64,000 nt of DNA from an uncultured Mediterraneibacter sp. GTDB taxonomy: Bacteria > Bacillota > Clostridia > Lachnospirales > Lachnospiraceae. The notes under the pieces are model-generated. The model was not told the DNA's origin, searched no databases, and saw nothing but the letters and a program-made list of their open reading frames with translations. Of this stretch, positions 46,365 to 55,192 are shown in pieces. Each line of letters starts with the position of its first letter. The first letter of the stretch is position 1. The stretch is from contig CALWQP010000002.1 in the NCBI GenBank assembly GCA_944383695.1, forward strand, positions 1 through 64,000, read 5' to 3'. Both the position numbers and the translations under genes were made by a program.

Positions 46365-46642
46365 GTCCGAAAACTCCGGAGCAGTGTTATTCAAGTCGTA
46401 TTCAGCGCGGGGTTGCGGGTGGCCTCGACTCCGCTCCAATAAAGCAAGAAAAATAACGAAATCCGGAAAAATGCTGGGAGCAAAGCTGGGCAATGAGCAA
46501 CTCGCCTTCGTCTCAGACAATCCCATTGCCCGGCTTAACACATTTTTCCGGATTTCTATTTTTTTACGTTTCATTCCTAAGTCGCCTCAGCCACCCGCAC
46601 CCCTACGCTGAAGGAGATTCGAAAACACGCTCCGCTGTTTTC
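46365..46642. repeat. Intergenic repeat element, copy 2, a long near-palindrome
   Basis: It fills most of the 449-base gap between ftsH and uvrC, and I see no gene in it. Nested inverted pairs run inward. GAAAACTCCGGAGC (46369-46382) pairs with 46629-46642 at 12 of 14 positions. A 23-base arm at 46401-46423 pairs with 46590-46612 at 20 of 23. GAAATCCGGAAAAATG (46458-46473) pairs perfectly with 46541-46556. AAGCTGGGCAATG (46483-46495) pairs with 46524-46536 at 12 of 13. The left and right outer blocks match copy 1 at 25438-25535. It could be a non-autonomous element or a transcribed structured RNA. From 46643 to 46740 another segment shares CCTTTCG...GGGGATG with copy 1. Confidence 0.8.
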
Positions 46643-46740
46643 TGCGTTTGTCTAAGTCGGAAGAGCAGCCTCTTCTTGCAGAGCCTTTCGTGGATGGGGA
46701 TGATCCACATCTCTGCTGCCACCAAAGACAACTACAGGTT

Positions 46741-48756
46741 TCACATTGGTTTCATCGCAATGCGCCCTTCTTTTTCTTCCGGCTTATCTGTCTCATTTTC
46801 AGCTGGTTCGGGTATTCCCTTCACCTGACGGAAAATCTTCATGAACTCTTTTCCTGTGATGGTTTCTTTCTCGATCAGGAACGCCGCGATCTTATCCAGC
46901 GCCTCACGGTTCTCGCCAAGAAGTCTCTTTGCCTCTGCATAAGCAGCCTTTAACATCTTCATGACTTCCTCATCGATCTCGCCTGCCGTAGCGTCGCCGC
47001 AGTTTAACACAGCTCTTCCATCCAGATATTTGTTCTGGACAGACTCAAGACCCATCAGGCCGAAACGCTCTGACATTCCGTACTGAGTGATCATAGCGCG
47101 GGCGATCTTCGTCGCCTGTTCGATATCATTTGCAGCGCCCGTAGTCACTGTGTCAAACACAAGTTCCTCTGCCGCGCGCCCTCCCAGGGCAACAACGATC
47201 ATTGCCTCGAGTTCTTTCTTCGTATTTAAGAACTTCTCTTCCTCCGGCGTCTGCATTACATACCCCAGAGCGCCCATTGTCCTAGGCACGATGGTGATCT
47301 TCTGTACTGGTTCTGTATTCTTCTGGAGAGCTGTCACAAGGGCATGTCCAACCTCGTGATAGGAAACGATCCTTCTCTCCTCCTTACTCATTATTCGGTC
47401 TTTCTTCTCTTTTCCGACAAGAACGACTTCCACTGCCTCAAAAAGATCTTTCTGGCTGACTACCTGACGACCGTGTTTTACAGCATTGATGGCAGCCTCA
47501 TTGATCATATTTGCAAGATCAGATCCAACGGCTCCTGATGTTGCCAGGGCAATGGCTTCCAGATCCACACTTTCATCCATCCGGACATCCTTTGCATGTA
47601 CTTTCAGAATATCGATACGCCCTTTCAAATCCGGCTTATCCACAACGATCTGGCGGTCAAACCGCCCCGGACGCAGAAGCGCGGGGTCCAAGATCTCCGG
47701 CCGGTTTGTTGCTGCAAGAATGAGAAGCCCTTTATTCGTATCAAATCCGTCCATCTCAGCAAGAAGCTGATTTAATGTCTGCTCCCGCTCATCGTTTCCC
47801 CCCACTGCAGTATCACGAGTCTTTCCGATGGCGTCGATCTCATCGATAAACACGATGCACGGCGCCATCTGCTGTGCCTGCTTAAACAGGTCACGCACAC
47901 GGGATGCCCCCACACCCACATACATTTCCACAAACGCAGAGCCGGACAGGGAAAAAAACGGAACTTTTGCCTCTCCTGCCACAGCCTTTGCCAGCAGAGT
48001 CTTTCCTGTTCCCGGAGGACCCACAAGGAGCGCCCCCTTCGGCAGCTTTGCCCCGATGCCGCTGTATTTACCGGGATTATGCAGGAAGTCAACTACCTCC
48101 TGAAGAGACTCTTTAGCCTCATCCTCACCGGCAACATCCTGAAATGTAATGCCCGTCTCCTTCTCCATATACATTTTGGCGTTGCTCTTACCAAGTCCCA
48201 TCACACCGCTGCCTTTTGTCATTTTCTTTAATACATAGAAAAGCAGGACCGCCGTCAGGCCAAAGGGCAGGATAACAGTGACAAACAAATTGAGCATCAT
48301 CTGTCCCACCGTATCTGAGACCTCACCTCTAAATTCCACCCCTGCTTCATCGAGCCGCTGTACCAGCGCTTCATCATTTACATAACCTGTATAATAGTCC
48401 GGAGCTCTCTCTCTGTCTTCGTCGTCTTCTGTCGATGTCTGACTTTGGAACTGGCTCATAAAACTGCTCAGACCGCCGGTTTGCTGCTGTTCTTCTGCCT
48501 TTTTCTGCGCTTCCTCTGCTCTCGCCTCATCTGTGAGAGTGATATAGATACGGCCGTTGTTCAGGTTGACTACTTCTACTTTTCCATTATCGACCATATC
48601 CAGAAATTTATCATAACTTATCTCTTCCGGTCCGTTCCCCTGCATAAGAGAATAAAATCCCATCACCATAAAAGTGACCAGCAGGGTTGTAATCAGGATG
48701 ACTCCCCAGCCCTGCCGGTTATTGTTAGGATTATTCTTATTGTTCTGGTTATCCAT
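46741..48756 (-). CDS. ftsH: ATP-dependent zinc metalloprotease FtsH
   Basis: This membrane-bound AAA+ protease degrades unfolded and regulatory proteins. The 671-residue protein has transmembrane segments at about 16-36 and 157-180, Walker A GPPGTGKT, Walker [13 protein letters not shown], the second region of homology with [19 protein letters not shown], and the zinc site HEVGH. It ends with a charged tail. The ATG at 48756 follows GAGGAAAAG and GGAGG. It is divergent from the DUF1846 gene. Confidence 0.97.
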   Translation of the reverse strand: MDNQNNKNNPNNNRQGWGVILITTLLVTFMVMGFYSLMQGNGPEEISYDKFLDMVDNGKVEVVNLNNGRIYITLTDEARAEEAQKKAEEQQQTGGLSSFMSQFQSQTSTEDDEDRERAPDYYTGYVNDEALVQRLDEAGVEFRGEVSDTVGQMMLNLFVTVILPFGLTAVLLFYVLKKMTKGSGVMGLGKSNAKMYMEKETGITFQDVAGEDEAKESLQEVVDFLHNPGKYSGIGAKLPKGALLVGPPGTGKTLLAKAVAGEAKVPFFSLSGSAFVEMYVGVGASRVRDLFKQAQQMAPCIVFIDEIDAIGKTRDTAVGGNDEREQTLNQLLAEMDGFDTNKGLLILAATNRPEILDPALLRPGRFDRQIVVDKPDLKGRIDILKVHAKDVRMDESVDLEAIALATSGAVGSDLANMINEAAINAVKHGRQVVSQKDLFEAVEVVLVGKEKKDRIMSKEERRIVSYHEVGHALVTALQKNTEPVQKITIVPRTMGALGYVMQTPEEEKFLNTKKELEAMIVVALGGRAAEELVFDTVTTGAANDIEQATKIARAMITQYGMSERFGLMGLESVQNKYLDGRAVLNCGDATAGEIDEEVMKMLKAAYAEAKRLLGENREALDKIAAFLIEKETITGKEFMKIFRQVKGIPEPAENETDKPEEKEGRIAMKPM

Positions 48757-48792
48757 TCTTTTCCTCTTTTCCTCCTAAAATCAGTTATTACC

Positions 48793-48821
48793 ATTATAAG
48801 TACAGGTTTTACATAAATCAA
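48793..48821 (-). promoter_or_regulatory. Promoter of ftsH
   Basis: On the minus strand, TTGATT (48816-48821), 17 bases, TATAAT (48793-48798), about 35 bases before the ATG. Confidence 0.7.
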
Positions 48822-48840
48822 TAAAAAGATTATGAAAATA

Positions 48841-48870
48841 TTGTAAAACGATGACTTTTTATAGTATACT
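48841..48870 (+). promoter_or_regulatory. Promoter of the DUF1846 gene
   Basis: TTGTAA (48841-48846), 18 bases, TATACT (48865-48870), about 30 bases before the ATG at 48905. Confidence 0.55.
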
Positions 48871-48904
48871 GGGTACGAAATACTAGATAAGTGGGGAATG
48901 GAAA

Positions 48905-50377
48905 ATGAGAATCGGTTTTGACAATGAAAAGTACCTGAAAATGCAGTCTGAACATATCCGCAGCCGGATCAACAAGTTCGACAACAAGCTTTACCTTGAG
49001 TTCGGCGGCAAGCTGTTCGATGATTATCACGCCTCCCGCGTGCTTCCCGGATTCGCGCCTGACAGCAAGCTGCGGCTTCTGAAGGAACTGAGCGCCCAGG
49101 CGGAAATCGTTATCGCCATCAGCGCGAAAGACATCGAAAAGAACAAAATCCGCGGGGATCTTGGCATCACCTATGACACGGATGTGCTCCGTCTCATCGA
49201 CACATACCGGGAACAGGGGCTCTATGTAGGCAGCGTGACGATCACGCAGTTTTCCGGACAGGAAAGCGCCCTTCTCTTCAAAAACAGACTGGAGAAGCTC
49301 AATATCCCTGTATATCTCCACTATATAATCCCCGGATATCCATCCAATGTTCCGCTCATCATCAGTGATGACGGATATGGGAAGAATGATTATATCCGTA
49401 CAACGCGCCCTCTTGTAATCGTTACAGCCCCGGGGCCTGGAAGCGGAAAGATGGCGACCTGCCTCTCCCAGCTCTACCACGAACACAAGCGAGGGATCAA
49501 TGCGGGCTATGCAAAATTTGAGACTTTCCCCATCTGGAATCTACCGCTGAAGCATCCGGTCAATCTGGCATATGAAGCTGCCACAGCAGACTTAAACGAT
49601 GTAAATATGATCGATCCTTTCCATCTGGAAGCTTACGGAGAGACCACGGTCAATTACAACAGGGATGTGGAGATTTTCCCCGTCCTCAACACGATTTTCG
49701 AGAAGATCTACGGAGAGAGTCCCTACAAGTCCCCCACAGACATGGGGGTCAATATGGCGGGGAACTGCATCTGTGATGACGAGGCATGCAGGGAAGCTTC
49801 AAAACAGGAGATCATCCGCCGCTACTATACCGCTCTGAACGCTCTGGTGAAAGGCGATACTTCCGACAAAGAAGCGCAGAAGATCGAGCTGCTCATGAAC
49901 ATGGCCGGCATTACGGCGTCAGACCGCATCGTGGCCGTAAAAGCCCTGGAACGCGCCAAAGAGACCGGAGGACCGGCTGCTGCCCTGGAGCTTGAAGACG
50001 GCAGGATCATTACCGGCAAGACGACGAATCTGCTCGGAGCCTCCGCCGCACTTCTTCTAAACGTGTTAAAAGAGCTCGCAGGGATAGACCATGACCTCCA
50101 TATCATATCACCGGAGTCGATCGAGCCCATCCAGAAACTGAAAGTCGATTACCTGAAGAGCAAAAACCCGCGGCTTCACACAGATGAGGTACTGATCGCC
50201 CTCTCTGCAAGCGCGGCGATGAACCCGGACGCCCGGCTGGCGCTCTCCCAGCTTCCCAAACTGAACGGCTGCCAGGCGCACACTTCTGTCATGCTCTCGG
50301 ATGTTGATATCAAGATTTTCAAAAAACTGGGCGTGCAGCTTACATGCGAAGCAATTTACGAGCACACAATCCTGTAA
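48905..50377 (+). CDS. DUF1846 (UPF0371) family protein
   Basis: The 490-residue cytoplasmic protein matches the DUF1846 family from its opening RIGFDNEKYLKMQSEHI through TAPGPGSGKMATCLSQLYHE, a glycine-rich loop that resembles a nucleotide-binding site, and the DMGVNMAGNCICDDE motif. Structures exist for family members but no settled activity is known to me. The length is normal. The ribosome site is weak (GGGGAATGG before the ATG at 48905). It lies upstream of pyrG, which has its own promoter and attenuator. Confidence 0.9.
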   Translation: MRIGFDNEKYLKMQSEHIRSRINKFDNKLYLEFGGKLFDDYHASRVLPGFAPDSKLRLLKELSAQAEIVIAISAKDIEKNKIRGDLGITYDTDVLRLIDTYREQGLYVGSVTITQFSGQESALLFKNRLEKLNIPVYLHYIIPGYPSNVPLIISDDGYGKNDYIRTTRPLVIVTAPGPGSGKMATCLSQLYHEHKRGINAGYAKFETFPIWNLPLKHPVNLAYEAATADLNDVNMIDPFHLEAYGETTVNYNRDVEIFPVLNTIFEKIYGESPYKSPTDMGVNMAGNCICDDEACREASKQEIIRRYYTALNALVKGDTSDKEAQKIELLMNMAGITASDRIVAVKALERAKETGGPAAALELEDGRIITGKTTNLLGASAALLLNVLKELAGIDHDLHIISPESIEPIQKLKVDYLKSKNPRLHTDEVLIALSASAAMNPDARLALSQLPKLNGCQAHTSVMLSDVDIKIFKKLGVQLTCEAIYEHTIL

Positions 50378-50408
50378 GGGTTACGAGCATATAATCCTAT
50401 AAAAAATA

Positions 50409-50437
50409 TTGTATTTTCCTTATTTCAGGTGTATACT
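50409..50437 (+). promoter_or_regulatory. Promoter of pyrG
   Basis: TTGTAT (50409-50414), 17 bases, TATACT (50432-50437), placed after the DUF1846 stop and before the attenuator hairpin. Confidence 0.6.
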
Positions 50438-50463
50438 ATAAAAGTATTTTTACAAAGCACTAT

Positions 50464-50538
50464 TACAGTCTGACTAAATTTGGGATATCGGAACGCAATG
50501 GAGCGCTCCATACCTATAGTCAGGCTGTACTCTTTTTT
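50464..50538 (+). terminator. Attenuator hairpin in the pyrG leader
   Basis: TACAGTCTGACTA (50464-50476) pairs with TAGTCAGGCTGTA (50517-50529), 12 of 13 plus one G-U, and six T follow at 50533-50538. Inside it is a 14-base palindrome, ATGGAGCGCTCCAT (50498-50511). It lies between the pyrG promoter and start codon, so it is an intrinsic terminator that must be overcome to express pyrG. The transcript is not expected to begin with GGG, so the CTP-dependent reiterative mechanism known from Bacillus is not evident. Confidence 0.75.
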
Positions 50539-50579
50539 AGAGAACTTCTCAATATCACGACACACAGGAGGCATTTACC

Positions 50580-52190
50580 ATGGCAGTAAAATATGTATTT
50601 GTAACAGGAGGCGTTGTGTCCGGTCTCGGGAAAGGCATCACAGCCGCATCTCTCGGACGTCTTCTGAAAGCCCGGGGGTACACGGTCACCATGCAGAAAT
50701 TCGACCCTTATATCAACATCGATCCCGGAACCATGAACCCGGTCCAGCACGGTGAAGTCTTTGTCACAGACGACGGCGCTGAGACAGACCTTGATCTGGG
50801 CCACTATGAGAGATTCATTGACGAGAGCCTTACAAAAAATTCCAATGTCACTACCGGAAAGATCTACTGGTCCGTACTCCAGAAAGAGCGCCGCGGTGAT
50901 TTCGGCGGCGGAACAGTCCAGGTGATCCCCCACATCACAAATGAGATCAAGAGCAGATTCTACCGCAATCCTGCAGCAGAAGGGACGGAAATCGCAATAA
51001 TAGAGGTCGGAGGCACTGTGGGAGATATCGAAAGCCAGCCCTTCCTTGAGTCTATCCGCCAGTTCCAGCACGAAAAAGGACATGAAAACGTCATCCTCAT
51101 CCATGTAACGCTCATCCCCTATCTGCGGGCTTCCCAGGAAATGAAGACCAAGCCTACCCAGGCAAGTGTCAAGGAACTCCAGGGAATGGGCATCCAGCCT
51201 GATATCATCGTGTGCCGTTCTGAATATCCGCTGACCTCAGGCATGAAGGATAAAATTTCTCTCTTCTGCAATCTCCCGGCAGACCATGTGCTCCAGAATC
51301 TTGACGTGGAGTACCTGTATGAAGCTCCGCTTGCCATGGAAAAAGAGCGTCTCGCGCAAGTCGTCTGTGAGTGTCTCCATCTGGACTGCCCGGAACCCAA
51401 CCTGAAGGACTGGACAGAGATGGTGGATAAGCTGAGACATCCCACTCAGGAAGTCACAGTAGCCCTGGTGGGCAAATACATCCAGCTCCATGACGCCTAT
51501 ATCAGCGTGGTAGAGGCACTGAAACACGGCGGGATTTATACCCACACAACTGTAAATATCAAATGGATCGATTCGGAGACTGTGACAGAGGAAAACGCAG
51601 GAGAACTTTTCTCTGATGTGAGCGGCATCCTTGTCCCCGGAGGCTTTGGCCACCGCGGCGTAGAAGGCAAGATCGAAGCCATCCGCTATGCACGCACCCA
51701 CGGCATCCCATTCCTGGGACTCTGCCTTGGCATGCAGCTTGCCATCATAGAATTTGCCCGCAATGTGATCGGGTATCATGATGCCCACAGCATGGAACTG
51801 AAGCCAGACACGACCCATCCGGTCATCCACATCATGGAAGATCAGATCGGTGTTGAAGATATCGGCGGCACTCTCCGGCTCGGCGCTTATCCCTGCGTGC
51901 TGAAGGATGGCTCACTGGCGGCCCGCCTTTATGGGACAGAAAAAATCAGCGAACGCCACCGCCACAGATATGAAGTAAACAATGACTACCGGGAGGATCT
52001 GGAAAACCATGGGATGTCCCTTTGCGGCCTGTCCCCTGACAGCCGTATCGTTGAGATGACCGAAATCCCGGCTCACCCATGGTTTATCGCGACACAGGCG
52101 CACCCGGAATTAAAATCCAGGCCCAACCGCCCCCATCCACTGTTTAAAGGATTTGTTGAGGCTGCCCTGAAAAAGCAGAACGAACAATGA
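50580..52190 (+). CDS. pyrG: CTP synthase
   Basis: Makes CTP from UTP using glutamine. The 536-residue protein has the synthetase domain ([41 protein letters not shown]) and the C-terminal glutamine amidotransferase with nucleophile Cys in [12 protein letters not shown] and the His-Pro-Glu of [11 protein letters not shown]. The ATG at 50580 follows CAGGAGG. It is preceded by a promoter and a terminator-type attenuator. Confidence 0.97.
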   Translation: MAVKYVFVTGGVVSGLGKGITAASLGRLLKARGYTVTMQKFDPYINIDPGTMNPVQHGEVFVTDDGAETDLDLGHYERFIDESLTKNSNVTTGKIYWSVLQKERRGDFGGGTVQVIPHITNEIKSRFYRNPAAEGTEIAIIEVGGTVGDIESQPFLESIRQFQHEKGHENVILIHVTLIPYLRASQEMKTKPTQASVKELQGMGIQPDIIVCRSEYPLTSGMKDKISLFCNLPADHVLQNLDVEYLYEAPLAMEKERLAQVVCECLHLDCPEPNLKDWTEMVDKLRHPTQEVTVALVGKYIQLHDAYISVVEALKHGGIYTHTTVNIKWIDSETVTEENAGELFSDVSGILVPGGFGHRGVEGKIEAIRYARTHGIPFLGLCLGMQLAIIEFARNVIGYHDAHSMELKPDTTHPVIHIMEDQIGVEDIGGTLRLGAYPCVLKDGSLAARLYGTEKISERHRHRYEVNNDYREDLENHGMSLCGLSPDSRIVEMTEIPAHPWFIATQAHPELKSRPNRPHPLFKGFVEAALKKQNEQ

Positions 52191-52237
52191 TCAATAAGCG
52201 CCTCCATATCTTAAGCGCCTCCGCATCTGGAGAGTTT

Positions 52238-52272
52238 TTCAGCCATGAGAACCGGAATTTCTCATGGCTGAA
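52238..52272. other. 14-bp perfect hairpin between pyrG and dus
   Basis: TTCAGCCATGAGAA (52238-52251) and TTCTCATGGCTGAA (52259-52272) form a perfect stem with a 7-base loop, overlapping the dus stop codon. Neither strand has a good T-run, but it is the only terminator-like structure between the convergent genes. Confidence 0.6.
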
Positions 52273-53200
52273 GTTCTGTCTCTGCAAACAGATCATCTAC
52301 AATCTGCTCATACACTGCACACTTTTCTGCTTTTTTGATCTTCTTTGCATATTTTTTAGAATCCGCAAAGAGCGGGGCAAGGTAAGTCCACAGCTCTTTC
52401 ATCTTATACAGGATCGTCCGGTCGCCGGACATTTCCTCGCAGTATCCTGCATACACAAGATCATGAAACCGCCGCAGCTCTGATCTGTCCGCGCCCTTTC
52501 CGCCCTGCAGCCGTCTTGCCAGGGACGGATCCTTCAATACGCCGCGGCCTGTCATGATACAGTCCGTCCCCGGGAATCTTGAAACAAATTTTTCCCAGTC
52601 TTCCTTTGAAAAGATATCACCATTATAGCACACAGGACTTCTGCTTTTCCCGGCCGCCTCTGCAAAAGCATCCAGATCCGGTGCATTTTTATAAAAATCT
52701 TTCTGCACCCTTGGGTGGATGATCAGCTCTTCCAGCGGATATCTGTTGTAGATTTCCATCAGTCTTTTAAACTCAGATGCATCTTCCATACCCAGCCTTG
52801 TCTTGACCGATATCTTCAATGGGCACTTCCCGAATATTTCCTCCAAAAAGGCGTCCAGCCTGTCCGGTTCAGCGAGAAATCCTGCTCCCCGTCCCTTTGT
52901 CACCACGGTTTTTGACGGGCATCCCAGGTTCAGGTTTATCGCCTCATAACCATAGTCACTCAGCTTCTCAGCCGTGCGCAGGAAATCGTCCGCCCGGTTG
53001 GTGAGTATCTGGGGCACTGTCCTCATCCCCCTGTTATGTTCGGGAAGGATATCCTTTTTCTCTCTGGCGCTGAAATGTCCCATCTGGTTCGGTCTGATAA
53101 ATGGCACGAAATATTTGTCAAATCCTCCGAAACACTCGTCCACAGCGCTCCGGAATATCCATCCGGTGATCCCCTCCAAAGGGGCAAGATAAATCCTCAT
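52262..53200 (-). CDS. tRNA-dihydrouridine synthase family protein
   Basis: This FMN enzyme reduces uridine in tRNA. The 312-residue barrel begins APLEGITGWIFR and has the catalytic Cys in NLNLGCPSKTVVTKGRGAGFL, SVKTRLG, HPRVQKDFYK, a CYNGDIF segment, and MTGRGVLKDP for FMN phosphate. The ATG at 53200 follows AGGAGAG. Which tRNA position it modifies is not predictable here. Confidence 0.92.
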   Translation of the reverse strand: MRIYLAPLEGITGWIFRSAVDECFGGFDKYFVPFIRPNQMGHFSAREKKDILPEHNRGMRTVPQILTNRADDFLRTAEKLSDYGYEAINLNLGCPSKTVVTKGRGAGFLAEPDRLDAFLEEIFGKCPLKISVKTRLGMEDASEFKRLMEIYNRYPLEELIIHPRVQKDFYKNAPDLDAFAEAAGKSRSPVCYNGDIFSKEDWEKFVSRFPGTDCIMTGRGVLKDPSLARRLQGGKGADRSELRRFHDLVYAGYCEEMSGDRTILYKMKELWTYLAPLFADSKKYAKKIKKAEKCAVYEQIVDDLFAETELQP

Positions 53201-53428
53201 AAATCTCTCCTGTCCTGCTAAAATGCATATTTCTGTCCGCTGCTCTCCGGATACGCATCCCCGGTCCGGAATCCACGGCTCTGCATTATGTCAGTCCCTA
53301 CCTTATTACAGTGTCCCGCGCCTTGTCAAGCAGAAAATCCTGTGCTAAGATTGTTATTGTCACGATTTTACGGTATTTTTCCATACCCTGTCCGGGCATG
53401 GCAGCTCATAGATAGAAGGAGAAAAAGA

Positions 53429-55150
53429 ATGTATACACTTAAGAAATTTATCAACTATTATGCGCCGTACAAAGCAGTCTTTTTTATCGACCTGCTCTGC
53501 GCCGCATTTATCAGCATCGTGGATCTTGCATACCCGCAGATCCTTCGCACAATGACAAACACGCTTTTTACAAAAGACAGCTCTCTTATACTCCGTGCCC
53601 TCCCCTGGCTTGCCGCCGGGCTTCTGGTCATGTACATCCTCCAGAGCCTGTGCAAATATTATGTGAGCTACCAGGGACACATGATGGGAGCCCACATGGA
53701 GACAGATATGCGCCAGCAGCTCTTCGACCATTATGAAAAGCTGTCCTTTTCCTATTACAGCAAGAATAACTCAGGGCAGATGATGAGCAAGCTCGTATCC
53801 GACCTGTTTGACATCGCGGAGTTTGCCCACCACGGACCGGAAAACCTTTTTATTTCCGTCGTAAAGATCCTGGGCTCTTTTGTCTTTCTTTTCCTGATCA
53901 ACTGGAGACTTGCCCTTCCTCTCATTGTCCTCGTGCTCTGCATGTTCCTGTTCTCCTTCCGTCAGAATCAGCGGATGCAGGAGACGTTCATGGAAAACCG
54001 CAGAAAGATCGGAGACGTGAACTCCAGCCTGCAGGACACGCTGGCAGGCATCCGCGTTGTCCAGTCTTTTGCTAATGAGGACATAGAGCGGGATAAATTC
54101 AGGAAGAGCAACCATGCCTTCCTGATCTCAAAGAAGAACAATTATAACTGCATGGGAAGTTTCATGGGATGGAACCTGTTCTTTCAGGGGATGATGTATC
54201 TTGTCACTCTCGTGTTCGGAGGTTATCTCATAGCAAAAGGGCTCATGAATGTGGGTGATCTTGCAATGTACGCCCTGTATATCAGCATTTTCATAAGTCC
54301 GATCCAGATCCTTGTGGAGCTCATAGAAATGATGCAGAAAGGACTTGCCGGGTTCCGCCGGTTCCTTGATGTGATGGAAACAGAGCCGGAGATCGTGGAC
54401 GCCCCTGACGCAAAACCTCTGGAGCATGTAAAGGGCAGGGTCTGCTATGAGGATGTGTCCTTCCATTACAGCGACGATGACACCCCGGTCCTTTCCCATG
54501 TGTCTTTTGAAATCCCGGCAGGAAAGTCCATTGCCCTGGTAGGACCATCCGGCAGCGGAAAGACCACTATCTGCTCCCTTCTGCCCCGGTTCTACGATGT
54601 GACCGGCGGAAGGATCACCATTGACGGCAAGGATGTGCGCACGCTGTCACTGAAAAGCCTGAGAAACCAGATCGGCATGGTACAGCAGGACGTATATCTT
54701 TTCTCCGGCACCATCCGGGAAAACATCGCTTACGGAAAACCCGGGGCGTCCATGGAAGAGATCATAACAGCCGCAAAACAGGCGAACATCCATGATTTTA
54801 TCGAGGAACTGCCCGATGGGTACGACACCTTTGTGGGCGAGCGGGGCGCCCGCCTTTCCGGCGGTCAGAAACAGCGAATCTCCATTGCCCGGGTATTCTT
54901 AAAGAATCCACCCATCCTGATCCTGGACGAGGCCACCAGCGCCCTTGACAACGAAAGTGAGCGCTGGATCCAGCAGAGCCTGGATGAACTCTCAAAGGAC
55001 CGGACCACCATCACCATTGCCCACCGTCTCTCCACCATCCGCAATGCGGACGAAATTATCGTCATCACAGAAGATGGGATCGCTGAGCGGGGAACTCATG
55101 AAAGTCTGCTTGAAAAGGGCGGCATCTACGCACATTACTGCAATGTGTAG
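53429..55150 (+). CDS. ABC exporter, fused permease and ATPase
   Basis: The 573-residue half-transporter has six transmembrane helices in the first 310 residues and an ATPase domain with Walker A GPSGSGKTT, Q-loop, signature LSGGQKQR, Walker B ILILDEATS and the H-loop in IAHRLST. It should work as a homodimer or with another half-transporter that is not nearby. The MdlB/MsbA-like class exports lipids, peptides or drugs; the substrate is unknown. The ATG at 53429 follows AGAAGGAG; a much longer upstream frame has no ribosome site. The last codons lie in the terminator stem. Confidence 0.92.
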   Translation: MYTLKKFINYYAPYKAVFFIDLLCAAFISIVDLAYPQILRTMTNTLFTKDSSLILRALPWLAAGLLVMYILQSLCKYYVSYQGHMMGAHMETDMRQQLFDHYEKLSFSYYSKNNSGQMMSKLVSDLFDIAEFAHHGPENLFISVVKILGSFVFLFLINWRLALPLIVLVLCMFLFSFRQNQRMQETFMENRRKIGDVNSSLQDTLAGIRVVQSFANEDIERDKFRKSNHAFLISKKNNYNCMGSFMGWNLFFQGMMYLVTLVFGGYLIAKGLMNVGDLAMYALYISIFISPIQILVELIEMMQKGLAGFRRFLDVMETEPEIVDAPDAKPLEHVKGRVCYEDVSFHYSDDDTPVLSHVSFEIPAGKSIALVGPSGSGKTTICSLLPRFYDVTGGRITIDGKDVRTLSLKSLRNQIGMVQQDVYLFSGTIRENIAYGKPGASMEEIITAAKQANIHDFIEELPDGYDTFVGERGARLSGGQKQRISIARVFLKNPPILILDEATSALDNESERWIQQSLDELSKDRTTITIAHRLSTIRNADEIIVITEDGIAERGTHESLLEKGGIYAHYCNV

Positions 55151-55170
55151 ATGCCGCCCGGCATTTTTTT
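55117..55170. terminator. Bidirectional terminator overlapping the ABC exporter's last codons
   Basis: GGGCGGCATCTAC (55117-55129) plus CACATT pairs with AATGTG and TAGATGCCGCCC (ending 55159), and seven T follow at 55164-55170. A short alternative stem ATGCCG/CGGCAT lies directly before that T-run and excludes the long one. The reverse strand also ends in TTTT, serving the protease gene. Confidence 0.85.
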
Positions 55171-55192
55171 ATTCCATTATCTATGCTGTTTT

